From Byssochlamys sp. IMV 00236 (Eukaryota > Ascomycota > Eurotiomycetes > Eurotiales > Thermoascaceae), in contig MSJH02000837.1 of NCBI GenBank assembly GCA_001931875.2, forward strand, positions 62,001 to 126,000: a DNA stretch of 64,000 nucleotides, written 5' to 3'. The position numbers and the translations under genes were made by a program. The stretch's first letter is position 1, and each line of letters begins with the position of its first letter. The notes under the pieces were generated by a model that made no database searches, was not told where the DNA came from, and saw nothing but the letters and a program-made list of their open reading frames with translations. Shown one piece after another: positions 12,326 to 23,789 of this stretch.

Positions 12326-12757
12326 TATTATGCCCCTAGCTCCCTACTAGAGCATAAGCTCGCAGGACTACAGTAAAGCCTTAAATCTAAATATAATACT
12401 AAGGTAATTAGTTAAACCCTGCTCTCCCCGCTTTCAGGATTTATATAAGATAAAACTAGGAAGTACTTAAGATTTAGAATATAAATAGGCTCTAGATCGC
12501 TATCTTATTAAAAGCTAGCAATTTATTTTAATATAATATATACCCTATTATTTCCTTATTTATATAGACTCTTTATTATTAGAACCCTCTAGTATAAATC
12601 TTTCTCTATACCGGTTAGATCCTTTATTATAATAGTTAACCCTTTATCTTACTAGTAAACCCTTTTCTAAGCTAGGTGTATAAAGCTATTATTTCTCTTA
12701 CTATAATCGCTAGTAGAGTAATTTATTAGCAACCTCTAAGAACCCCTATTCCTTATA
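12326..12757 (+). repeat. 5' LTR (432 bp) of the chromovirus
   Basis: Begins TATTATGCCCCTAG (TG start mutated to TA) and ends CCTTATA. It pairs with 19414-19845. Confidence 0.9.
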
Positions 12758-15700
12758 ATTTAAATCGCTTAACCTAGCGATATAAATGGTAGTACTAATA
12801 TACCCTATAACTTAGGGGATAAGGGTCCTAGCGCTTAGCCTATAGTGCATATTTTAAAGGGTTTAAAGAGCGCTAAATTTAGCTCGCAGTAACTAATTAT
12901 TAAAGCTAGCTTATAAATCCTAAGAGATATTCTAATAAGCCTAGGGATAGAGCGAGCTTAAATAGAAGATAAACTGTTAATAAAGAGAGATCTTCTATAG
13001 CTCTTTACTACTAGTTATATTAATAAGCAGCTAAGGCTTAAGCTACTAGAATTATAGAGGTATAAAGCTACTATACTTAATGCCTATTACTAGTAGTACT
13101 AGTATATAAATAAATACTTAGCTTACAATGCTTTATTATTCGAAGATAAAGCTAAAAAGATTACCTATATTGTAGTATTGCTAAATAGAGAACTAGCTTA
13201 GTCTTAAATCTATTAGTAAGAGGATCTTAACTTCTAGATATTAACCTAGGAAGGATTTAAGAGTTAGTTGCTAGATTTACTTAATAATCTATATTACTAA
13301 GAATAGAATGCAATAAACTGCTTTTATACCTTAATCTAATATCTTAATTAAATTGCTCGAGCCTTCCTATACTATTTTAAGCAGGCTTAAGCAGAGTTAA
13401 ATTAGGGTAAAGAGTTTAATAATAACAGAATTATCTAGTCTTATATCTTCTATATAAAACTATAACCTAAGGTTTAAATAAAGTTATTGAATTATTAAGA
13501 CCTCCTAATAAACCTTAACTAATTAGTATCTTTAGCTACTAATTAGAAGATAAACTAGAAGAAGAATAAGACTATAAATTAACTTACTCTGCTAAATACA
13601 AGTAGATTAATATAAAATATACTAAAAGACTTCCCCCTAAAATAAAAAAAAAAGAAGACTAGTAATTAGCGCGCAGAGCTAACTAAACCCTAAAAGAAGA
13701 AAAAGTTTAAATTACTAATAAAATAGGATTAGCTTAAAAAAGAAGGCTACTGCTTTAATTATAGTAAAATAGGCTATATATAGGGATCTAAATTATACCT
13801 AAAAAAAAAGACCCCTTTAAGAAAGGAAAACTTAAGACTATTATAGCCCTTCGCGATAAAGGGTCTAAGTTAAAGAAAGAATCTTTATATGCCCTAGTAT
13901 AACTGCATCTTCCTAATAATATATTTAAAGATAAGGCCTTTATTAATTTTAGATTAGCCTACTATTATATTAGCCTAGATATAGCTATATATTATAGAAT
14001 TTTTTTAAATTTTTAGTAATATATAAACTTTAAATCTATTAATAGGTATAAAATTTAGAAGTATAGATTATTTAAAGTAGAGATTTATATTACTAACTCT
14101 AAAGGAATAATAAAAAAGGTAAAGATATACTTTTATATTATTTTAATACCTAGATTAAGTATTATTTTTAAGAAACTATAGCTATATACTATAAATCCTA
14201 TTATAAATTAGGAGTTAATAACTTAGAGATATTATATTCTATATTAGCTATAGGTAAAGATTAAAAGCACTTAATAATTCTCTAAGATAATAAGAGAAGA
14301 GATAATCTATATACTCTATAGGGACTAAATTAACCCTATTATTCTTAAAGACCTACTTCTAGAATATAAGAAGTATATTAAGGTTTTCTTAGAGAAGGAT
14401 ATAAGTATATTGCCTGCTAAGATAGGTAAATATAAGATTAAATTCCTAGATAGTAAGGCGCCTCTATAGGGTAGACTTTATAATCTCTCTGCTAAAGAAT
14501 TAGATATTTTATATAAATATCTTAAAGATATATAATAGAAGGGTTAAATATAACTATTAATTAATCCTATAGGGGTATTTATTCTATTTATTCTGAAGGC
14601 AAATAATATATTAAAGCTCTATATTAACTATAGAGCTTTAAACAGTATTACTATAAAAAACAGATATTCTTTACCTAGAGTAGATAAAATACTTAACTAA
14701 TTAGTTAGCTCTAAGATCTTTACTAAGCTTAATCTTAAGGATACCTATTATTAGATTCGAATCTACTAAAAAGATAAATAGAAGATAGCCTTTTAAACCT
14801 ATTATAGATACTTTAAATACTTAGTAATATTATTTAGCCTATGTAATATGCCTGCTATTTTTTAAGCCTATATTAATTAAGTATTATAGGGGTTATTAGA
14901 TATCTATTATATTATATATTTAGATAATATCTTAATCTTCTCTAACTCTATTAAGAAGTATAAGAGATATATAGTATAGATCCTAGAGAGGCTATAAGAA
15001 TATAAATTATATATAAAGTTATCTAAATATAAATTCTATAAGAAGAGAGTTAAATTCCTTAGTTTTTTTATAAGAAAAGATAGAGTAGAAATAGATCTTA
15101 GCAGAATAAAAACTATTAGAGACTAGCTAGAGCCTAAATCCTTTAAGGAAGTCTAAGTCTTCCTAGGATTTGCCAGTTTCTTTAGAAGATTTATCTATAA
15201 TTACTCTATAAAGATAGCTCCCCTAACTAGTCTGCTAAAAGAAAGTATCTAGGGGAAGAAAATTAGGATATTTACCTAGACTAAAGAAGCTATAAAGGTA
15301 TTTAATAAATTAAAATTAGCTTTTATAATTCCGCTAGTACTAAGGTACTTTAATTTAAAGAAGCTAATAATATTAGCGACTAATATCTTAGAATTTGCCC
15401 TCGCCGCTATACTTCTTTAAGGAGATAGTAATAAGATAGCTCTAGACGCTAGGTTAGAAACAGGTCTAAGAATTAAAACCTAGATAGATTAATAAACTGT
15501 ATTTAAAAACTAGCACCCTGTAGTATATTATACTTAGAAGTTTACTAAAATAGAGGTATGCTATAAGGTCTATAACTAAGAACTCTTAGCCATTATTAAT
15601 GCTTTTAAATATTAGCATTACTATCTAAAAGATAGTAGATACCTTATATAAGTATAAAATAACTATATAAACTTGCGCTATTTCTTTACTATAAAGATAT

Positions 15701-18364
15701 TAAATAATAAATAAGCTTAGTAGGCAGAATTATTAGCAATATATAACTTTTAAATTAAATATAAGCTAGAATAGCTTAATATTATAAATGCCTTATTTAA
15801 AAGGGCAGATTTTAAACTATCTAAATTTAAATCCTAGATAGAATTACTTTTAATCCTCTAAAAAAAGCTCTAGTATAAAGCTTAGGATAAATATATATAA
15901 GAAAGTAGTCTAGAGTATAAACCTATTAAAGCGGGCAGTATAAATAGTTTAAAATATCTAATATAAAAAATGCTAATTATTAGGGCGATTAGGGAAAAGT
16001 CTATTTAAGATATTATAACTTCTAGCCTACTCTTTATATTAAAATAGCTTTAAGCAAGAGATACCTTTATCTTAGAGAAAATTAGAGAACTAAAAATATA
16101 TACTCCTAGAGATAGCTTAAAAACAATATAGAGAATAAATAGCGAAGGACTATTATAAAAGAGTAGTATTATATTTATACTAGATATACCTACTATAAAG
16201 CAAGAGCTTTTTTAAATATATTATAATAATCTTTATATAGGGTATTAAGGTATTAAGAAGACTGAAGAGCTATTTTAAAGAAGATTTAACTAGCCTAAGA
16301 TAGCATAAGATATATAGGAGTATATATTTATATATAATATCTACTAAAGAAACTGAACTTTATAATATAAGCTATATAAAGAGTTAAAATCTTTACTAAT
16401 CTCAGCGCAGCTATAGCAGAATATCTTAATAGATTTTATAATAGGACTGCTGCTATTAGAGAAATAAAGAGTTATTTATAATTTAATATTAATAATTATA
16501 GACTACTATTTAAAAATAGTGCTCTATATCTTTACCTATAAAATATTAAAGGCAGATAAAATAGCTAATCTTATTATAAATTATATCTATAACTGCTTTA
16601 AACCTCTATAGTTAATTATATTAAACAGGGGGGTACTATTTATTAATAAATATTAAATAAAACTTTACCGCTGTATTTAAATTACTAGACTTTTAAGTAT
16701 TGCATTCTATCCCTAGACTAATAGCCAGACTAAAAGATAGAACTAAACGCTGGAGTATTACTTTTAAGTCTACTTAAACTATAAGTAAGATAATTAAGTA
16801 TTCTTATTAACTATAGTAGAGTTTATATATAATAATTTAATCTATACCTTTATAAGCATAACTCCCTTCTATATTATCTATAGATTTAACTCTAAGAGTT
16901 AAGATAAATATAACTCTAGGAAGTAAACAGATATACTAGCAGTTAATAATTAATTAAAAAAACTTACTAAAATATATGCCTAATTAGAAGAATCTTTTTA
17001 AAAGGCTATTACTATATAATAGAAATATTATAATAAGAAGTATAAGCCTAGATTTTATATAGTAGGAGACTAAGTCTGCCTTTTAATAAAGAACTTAAAG
17101 ATAGATTAATTAATTAAGAAACTGGATATAAAATATTTAGGACCTTATAAAATTATAGAGAGAATTAAAACTTAAGCCTATTAGCTTAAGCTCCTAAAGA
17201 GCCTAGGCAAAATATACTTAATCTTTTATATTTCTCTATTAGAGCTCTATTATTAGAGATTAGGGGCTAAACCTAAGCATTTAAACCCGATCTTAATAGA
17301 TAATAAACTAGAATAAGAGATTAAAGCTATTTTAGATAAATAGATAATATAGGGGAAAAAGCAATATTTAATTAAATAGAAGGGCTATTTAGATTATAAA
17401 AATTTATAGCAGCCTAAAGAAGACCTTAAGCATATTTAAGATATACTAGCCGAATTTAAGGCAATAGTATAAGCTATTAATAAAACCTCTCTAAGAAGAG
17501 CTTTAAAAAGCTTTAGAAAAAGGAGTTAATAAAACTAATAAGATTTCTCTTTTTTCTTACTAGGTTTATAGGTTTTACTTAATTATTTTATTGTTAAATT
17601 TATATTACTCTTTCTCTATTTATCTATCTATAGAGGTTTAAGAGTTTTAATAAGAATATAAGAAGCTAGTCTATCTAGAAATAAATTTATTTTAATTAGG
17701 CTACCCCTAGCAGGAATTAAAAATATAAGCCTAAGATTAATCCCTTCTATTTATCTACTTTACTATTATAGAACCCTATTAGCATAGATTTATTCTTCTC
17801 CTTATTAGAGAAAGAAGGAATATTATAAATAATATATATAATTTCTCGCATATATTATAGATTTAATATTATTAAATAAAGCAATTTAAGCAACTCTTAC
17901 TAGAGCTATATTATAGACTATTTATATAAAAACAGAGTTAATAAGATAATAGATATAAGCTTATTTATATTTACCTTAATAGGCGCTTTATATAAGTATA
18001 TCTTTATAAAGAATTTATATTTATTATAGGCCTCCTTAAAAGACCTATAATTACTTAAAAGATAAGCCTCTTAGCTAAGGCTCTATAGATAAGTAAGCTT
18101 ATCCTTATAAACTAGTAGGACTAGAATATAAGGCTTATATTTATAACTATAATAGTTGCACTTAATATTAATATTAGTATAAGTATATTAAAGTGCTAGA
18201 TTCTTAATTAGCCCCTTTAAATAGTAAAGATATATCTTTTAAGATATTAAAAGAAACTCCTTACTTAGCTAAGAGGTAGTAGGGCTATTCTTTATTATTA
18301 TATTAGTAATAGCAATAATAATAGTCTTAATTAATATCTTAATAATAGCTAGTTTAATCTAAGT

Positions 18365-18885
18365 CCCTATATTAATAACCTCCTTATACTCTATACTTTA
18401 TCTCTAAGGCCTTTTTATAATATAAGCGGGAGTTATCCTTAGCTTAGCTATAGCGGCTAGCCTAATAATAGGATAAATCCTCTTCCTCTTTAATAAGCTT
18501 TTTAGTACTGCTATTAAGTTAAATAGACTTATTTATATAATAGTTAGGACTATAGAAAAAGGCTAATCTAATAAAGGTATAAATCTTCTATACCTTAATT
18601 TTAGCGCAATATTTATCTTAACTAATAAATCCTCTATAGGACCTAGAATAAATAAAGATACTAACCTATTAATAGCTATAAAAGGGGTAATACTTATCTA
18701 AGGAGATAATCTCTCTAGCGTTATAATAGTAATTAAAATCCCTAATATCTTAGCAATAGTTAAAGGATTATTTTCTAGTATTATAGTAATAACTAGATTT
18801 AGCTGTATTATAATAGTAGCAGCTATATCCTCTGTCTTAGAGGCAGGAGGAGGGGATAGCTCCCTAGAGAGAGAGATAATATTCT
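18365..18885 (-). pseudogene. Antisense ORF relic inside the chromovirus, between pol and 3' LTR
   Basis: On the minus strand a coherent frame runs SLSRELSPPPASKTEDIAA, then NNPLTIAKILGILITIITLE, PFIAINRLVSLFILGPIEDL and ALKLRYRRFIPLLD. It is broken only by TAG/TAA codons at probable Gln positions. It lies in the ~1.9 kb between the chromodomain and the 3' LTR, opposite to gag-pol. I do not recognise the protein; function unknown. It could also be a host fragment captured by the element, or chance. Confidence 0.4.
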
Positions 18886-19413
18886 TAGGCTATTAATACT
18901 ATAGAAATTAGCATATAATATATAAAATCTTATACTAGAATACTTACTTAAGGAGTCTTCTTATATTACTTAAATATAAAACAAATTTAGGGTAGTATTG
19001 TTTAAATTAAATTAGCTTATATTAATATAGTTAGTTAAGATAACTTACTTCTAAAGCAAGAAGCTCTAAAAACTAATAAAAAAACAACTAATTTCTTAAG
19101 TTTAATAAATTATTATACTGTTAGCACTATTATAACCTCGAAAATATATCTAAATCTTTATTTAAATATATTTAGGATTAGGAGCTATATATAGCAGGAG
19201 GTAAGAAGATAATTATTAGGGGTTAGAATTTTAACCTTATAGTATTATATAAATAATACTCCCAGCTTATATAACTTCTTAACCCTTTGCTATAAAGGCA
19301 GCAAGAAGCTTCTTTATTTACTATACTATAAACTTCTATAAAGCTATATTCTATATTTAATATAATAACTTTATAATAGCTTAAGGATAAGCCTTTAAAA
19401 AGAGGGAGAATAT

Positions 19414-19845
19414 TATTATACCCCTAGCTTCCCGCTAGGGCATAAGCTTATAAGACTATAGTAAAGCCCTGAATCTAAATATAATACTAAGGTAATTAGT
19501 TAAACCCCGCTCTCCCCGCTTTCAGGATTTATATAAGATAAAGCTGGGAAGTACTTAAGATTTAGAATATAAATAGGCTCTAGATTACTATCTTATTAGA
19601 AGCTAGTAATCTGTTCTAATATAATATATATCTTACTATTTCCTTACTTATATAGACTCTTTATTACTAAAACCCTCTAGCGTAAACCTTTCTCTATACT
19701 AGTTAGACCCTTTATTATAATAGTTAACCCTTTGTTTTACTAATAGACCTTTCTCTAAGCTAGGTGCGTAAAGCTACTACCTCTCTTACTATAATTATTA
19801 GCAGAGTAATTTGTCAGCAACCTCTAAGAACCCCCATTCCTTATA
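19414..19845 (+). repeat. 3' LTR (432 bp) of the chromovirus
   Basis: Begins TATTATACCCCTAG, follows a purine tract, and is followed by the TATAA duplication. It differs from the 5' LTR mostly by C/T and G/A changes. Confidence 0.9.
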
Positions 19846-19850
19846 TATAA

Positions 19851-20391
19851 GTCTTATTCTTAATATAGAGTAATATTTAAGTATAAAGTATACTCTTTAA
19901 GTAATTAATTATATAAGCTATATAGTTCTAGAAAGTTAAGAATTAGTCTTAGTTAATTATTATCTTCTCTTAAATCTAGGCTATAAAGCGCTAAAGGTTC
20001 TTTTAATTACCTTTAAACTTATTTAAGTTTAAAAGTTACTTTAAAAATTTAAGAGTAAAAGAAAATATAATAATAAATATTTTAAATATTCTTATTAAAG
20101 TAATTATAAGTCTCTTAATATTAAGCTTAAGTTTAAGTATAAATAGAGATATATTTATAGTAAGTATAATTATATAATAAGCTTAATCTCTTTTAAAAAT
20201 AGTTTAAATATATTATTCTTTCTTTTTTTAAAGCTAGGTTTTTTAATATTATTAAATAGCCTTAAGTTTAATAATTTCTTATTTAAGTCTTTATTAAATA
20301 ATAATAAATTCTTATTAAAGCTTTTAAAAATATATTTTAATTTAATAACTTATTTTATTTATAATAGTTTTAACTTTATTAATATATTTAT
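19851..20391. other. RIP-degraded sequence left of the TRIM-like element
   Basis: No gene and no conserved motif I can read. It is probably part of the same host sequence or Gypsy remnant that resumes at 21105, since the element between carries its own target duplication. Confidence 0.4.
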
Positions 20392-20572
20392 TATAATATA
20401 TAGGCGTATAATACTCTTAAAATCTCTAAAGATTAAAACTAGAATAACTAGCTATTAGGCTATATAGTTTAATACTAGCTTAATTACGCTTAGTCATAGT
20501 TATTATAGTCTTTTTAGCTAAATAGTTAAAGGATCTAGTTTATATAATCTAGAGCTAGCTAAGTCCTTAATA
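20392..20572 (+). repeat. 5' LTR (181 bp) of the TRIM-like element
   Basis: Matches 20919-21099 along its full length; the differences I see are transitions. Ends CCTTAATA. Confidence 0.88.
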
Positions 20573-20918
20573 AAATAACTACGCTTACTAGTTAAGCTCT
20601 AAGTTTAATTTTACTTAAGGCTATAAGCTTTTTAAGCTAAGTTTACAGTACTTAGTAAGCATAGGCTAGGCTAATAGATACTTAGTTAAGCATAAGCTAA
20701 TAGAGTACTTAGTTAAGTATAGGTAAAGTTAAGCGTAGGGCAGTAGTTAACTAGTAAAATCCTAGTAACTTTTAATTTTAGGGCTTAACGAGCTTATAGC
20801 AGGGGGTAGTAGTAAAGCCCCTAGCTTAACTAATAGCTAGAGGTCTTAGTTAAAACTAATAAACTGAATTAAACTGAATAAACGGCTTAGGATAAGCCTA
20901 AAGAAGGGGGAGGATAAC

Positions 20919-21099
20919 TGTAATATGCAGGCGTATAGTGCCCCTAGAATCCCTAAAGATTAGAACTAGAATAACTAGCTATTAGGCTATATAGTTTAGT
21001 GCTAGCTTAACTACGCTTAGGCGTAGTTATTATAGTCTTTTTAGCTAAACGGTTAAAAGATCTAGTTTATATAACCTAGAGCTAGCTAAGTCCTTAATA
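20919..21099 (+). repeat. 3' LTR (181 bp) of the TRIM-like element
   Basis: Begins TGTAATATGC directly after a purine tract, ends CCTTAATA, and is followed by TTTAT. Confidence 0.88.
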
Positions 21100-21104
21100 T
21101 TTAT

Positions 21105-23511
21105 ATATTAAGTAATAATATTTATATTATTTTAGCCTATAGCTAGTAATAATATATTTAATAAACTTACTTAAAGTAATTAGTAGAAATAAGAGAATTA
21201 AGGCAAGTATTATTAATAGTATTAACTTCTAGATAAAAGCTATATAATATTAAGATATAGGCTTAAGAAATAGATTAAAATAAATAGAATAAAGTTATTA
21301 ATATTAAGACTAGCTATAAAATCTCTATTTAACTAATTTAAACTAAAATAAGCTATTATAAGTAAGCTTAGTAAATAAAATATAGCTTAAAGAGCTTAAA
21401 TCTAAATTAAGCTATATATTAAAGATATTTTCGCGAGATTATATAACTTCTTATATAAGCATTAGCTAGTAAATCTCTTTAATAATTTATTTTCTGCGCT
21501 AATATTATAATAATAGGCTTTTATAGTTAATAAATACTATTATTATTATTTTATTATTAATATATTAATCTTATAGTTATAATATATATTTAATAGCTAA
21601 GAGCTTTTTCTTATAAATAGAATAGTTTAATTCTATATTACTTAGTTTATAGCTATTATATATAATAAAGTATAATTAATTCTCTTTATCTTATTATATA
21701 AGTATATATTTAATTACTTATTTTAACGCGTTTTTTTTAATAATAAATAGCTTCTCTTAGCTTAATTATATAAGTATTAATTATAATATTAATATAGATT
21801 AAATCTATAAGAAAATTACTTTATATATAGTATTATATAAATTATTAATAGTAAGTAATTAATCTTAAGAATTATTAAACTTTATATATATTCTTTAATT
21901 AAAGCTATTTAATAATAGCTTTTACTTTATTTAATATAAGATAAATATATTTTTCTCTAATAATATATTTATAAAATTCTAGTTTAAATACTATAAAGAT
22001 ATATTTAATTAGTTTAATATATAGCTAGTTTTTTTATAAGATCTATAAGATATTCTTAATATATTAATAATACTCTTCTCTTATATTTAAAAATACTAAG
22101 ATATTATTTAAGTATACTATATATATTTTGCTAAAATATTTATATAAAATAGAGTTTATTATAGGTTAAAATATTACTAAAGTATTTATAAGGCTAAATA
22201 ATATTATTAATTATTTAAACTTTTTAAAGATTATATTAAAGGCTATTTTTAAGATTATATTTTTATTTATTTAAATTTATTAATACTTTAATAATAAATT
22301 AATTTTAATAAAATATTTTATTAACTTAATTATATTAAGAAGTTTTTAAATTTAAGATAAGAAGTATTTATTTTAAATTAATAGCTTATTTAAGGCTTAA
22401 TAATTAATATATATTCTTTATTTTCTCCCTTTTTTCTTAATAAAAAAGATAGAGAATTTTTAAGAGTTAATTAAAGGCTATATTAGTCTTTTAATAATTA
22501 GTTTTTTTAGCTATTTCTTTAACTCTTAGAGATAATTATATAATAAGGAGTAAAAATTAATATTTACTAGTTTTACTTTTCTTATATTAATTTTATACTT
22601 AAATTCTTTATTAAATAATAGTATAAGTAGTAATTTTATATAAAATATACTTTTATATTTTATTAGTAATATTTAAAGTTTAAAGTCTATAGTTTTTATT
22701 AAGGTAATTAAATTATTTAATTTTTTTAATTTTATTAGTTTAATTAGCTATAATAATATTTTTATAATATTTTTATATAAGGCTTATATTATTTAAGTAA
22801 TAGATATAGTATTTAATATTACCTTTAATACTCTTTTTAGCTTATATTTTATATTAATAAGGTTTAATTAATACTATTAGCCTTATTAATCCTTTAATTA
22901 TATTCTTAAGTTTCTCTAATTAATATAGAGGTTATACTTTTTTAACTAGTTTTTTCCTAGAATTAAGTTATAATCTTATATATTAATCTTTTATATATAA
23001 ATCTTTTTTTATTTGCTTCTTATATATAGAAAGAGATATTTACTTATTATAGCTATTATATAATCTTTATTAAGAAGTTTAATTTATAGAGATTATTTTT
23101 TTAATATTTTTTTAATTATACTTTTTAAAGTAATTATTTTATTATAAATATATAGCTAGCGCTTAAATTTACTAAGATTTAAATTTTTTAAATCTTTTTA
23201 AATAGCTTAATTTATTCTTAAAAGAGACTTATTAATTTACTTAATATAAATAAATACCTTTTTTAATTAAATTATTTAATATTCTATATAATTATTTCTC
23301 TTTTTTTCTCTCTTTTATTCTTTTTTAAGTTAAGATTATTTAATATCTCTAAGATATTCTTCTATTAAGATACTTAGTATAAGTAATTAATAAGAGCTTT
23401 TAAGCTTATTAATCTTTAGTATTTTTTAATTTAATAATAATTAGCCTAATTATTTTATTATATAAGGTTACTTAGTATTTACTTTATTTATACTTTATTT
23501 ATTTATATTTA
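21105..23511 (-). mobile_element. Ty3/Gypsy remnant on the minus strand
   Basis: Reading the minus strand through stops near 22080-22470 gives reverse-transcriptase motifs: FFIKKKGRKQRIYINYQALN, a segment ending INTLVIFQPIINSILYKY, and VYLNNILVF with the catalytic YLDD changed to YLNN (22103-22114). Gypsy type is inferred from the FIKK...INYQALN spacing. I could not find its LTRs, so its ends are undefined. The TRIM-like element sits beside or inside it, and it may extend left of 20391. Confidence 0.6.
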
Positions 23512-23516
23512 TAATA

Positions 23517-23789
23517 AGTTAAAAAGAATAAGTTTAAATAGAATTCCCTAGACTAATTTAATAGCTTAAAGAGCTAATAATACTTAAGGGAAAAAAGTAT
23601 TAGCGCATATAGTAGATATAAAGTATATGTTTATATTCTTAATTAAGGTAATAGATTTTATATAAAGCTTAAGAAATAGTTTCTTTAAGCTGCTTAATTT
23701 TACTAAAGTAAAATTATTCTTAAAGATTTCTTTAAAATAAAATCTTTATTATATTAAAACTTACTAGTTTTAATTACTATTTTATAATA
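23517..23789 (-). repeat. 3' LTR (273 bp) of the Copia element
   Basis: Same length as 28559-28831 and alignable throughout. Begins AGTTAAAAAG and ends TAATA in plus orientation. Confidence 0.85.

Larger units (their letters stand above)
12326..19845 (+). mobile_element. Ty3/Gypsy chromovirus (chromodomain retrotransposon), RIP-degraded
   Basis: LTRs of exactly 432 bp (12326-12757 and 19414-19845) bound a 7,520-bp element with a perfect TATAA target duplication at 12321-12325 and 19846-19850. A purine tract (AAAAAGAGGGAGAA) lies just before the 3' LTR. Reading through stops in plus orientation: a gag zinc knuckle relic CFNYSKIGYI near 13750; reverse transcriptase at about 14440-14990 with YINYRALNSITIKNRYSLP, KIFTKLNLKDTYYQIRI and IYLDNILIFS (14914-14943); RNase H near 15530-15760 (ELLAIINAFKYQHYYL); integrase near 16200-16500 (GYQGIKKTEELFQRRFNQPK); and a C-terminal chromodomain at about 17305-17465 (KKQYLIKQKGYLDYKN, EDLKHIQDILAEF). 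In-frame stops fall mostly at expected Gln/Trp codons, so it is dead. Confidence 0.9.
20392..21099 (+). mobile_element. TRIM-like miniature LTR element, 708 bp
   Basis: Two direct repeats of exactly 181 bp (20392-20572 and 20919-21099) enclose only 346 bp. A perfect TTTAT target duplication flanks it (20387-20391 and 21100-21104). The 3' repeat begins TGTAATATGCAGGCG and follows a purine tract (AAAGAAGGGGGAGGATAAC), which sets plus orientation. The 5' repeat begins TATAATATATAGGCG, the same word after transitions. The internal region has no coding capacity. This fits the TRIM class, which depends on another element's enzymes for movement. Confidence 0.88.

Noticed and set aside
12326..19845. 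Target duplication TATTA with LTR starting at TGCCCC (12331)
   Set aside because: With that start the flanks mismatch (TATTA/TATAA) in a way RIP cannot explain; moving the start to 12326 gives equal 432-bp LTRs and a perfect TATAA duplication.
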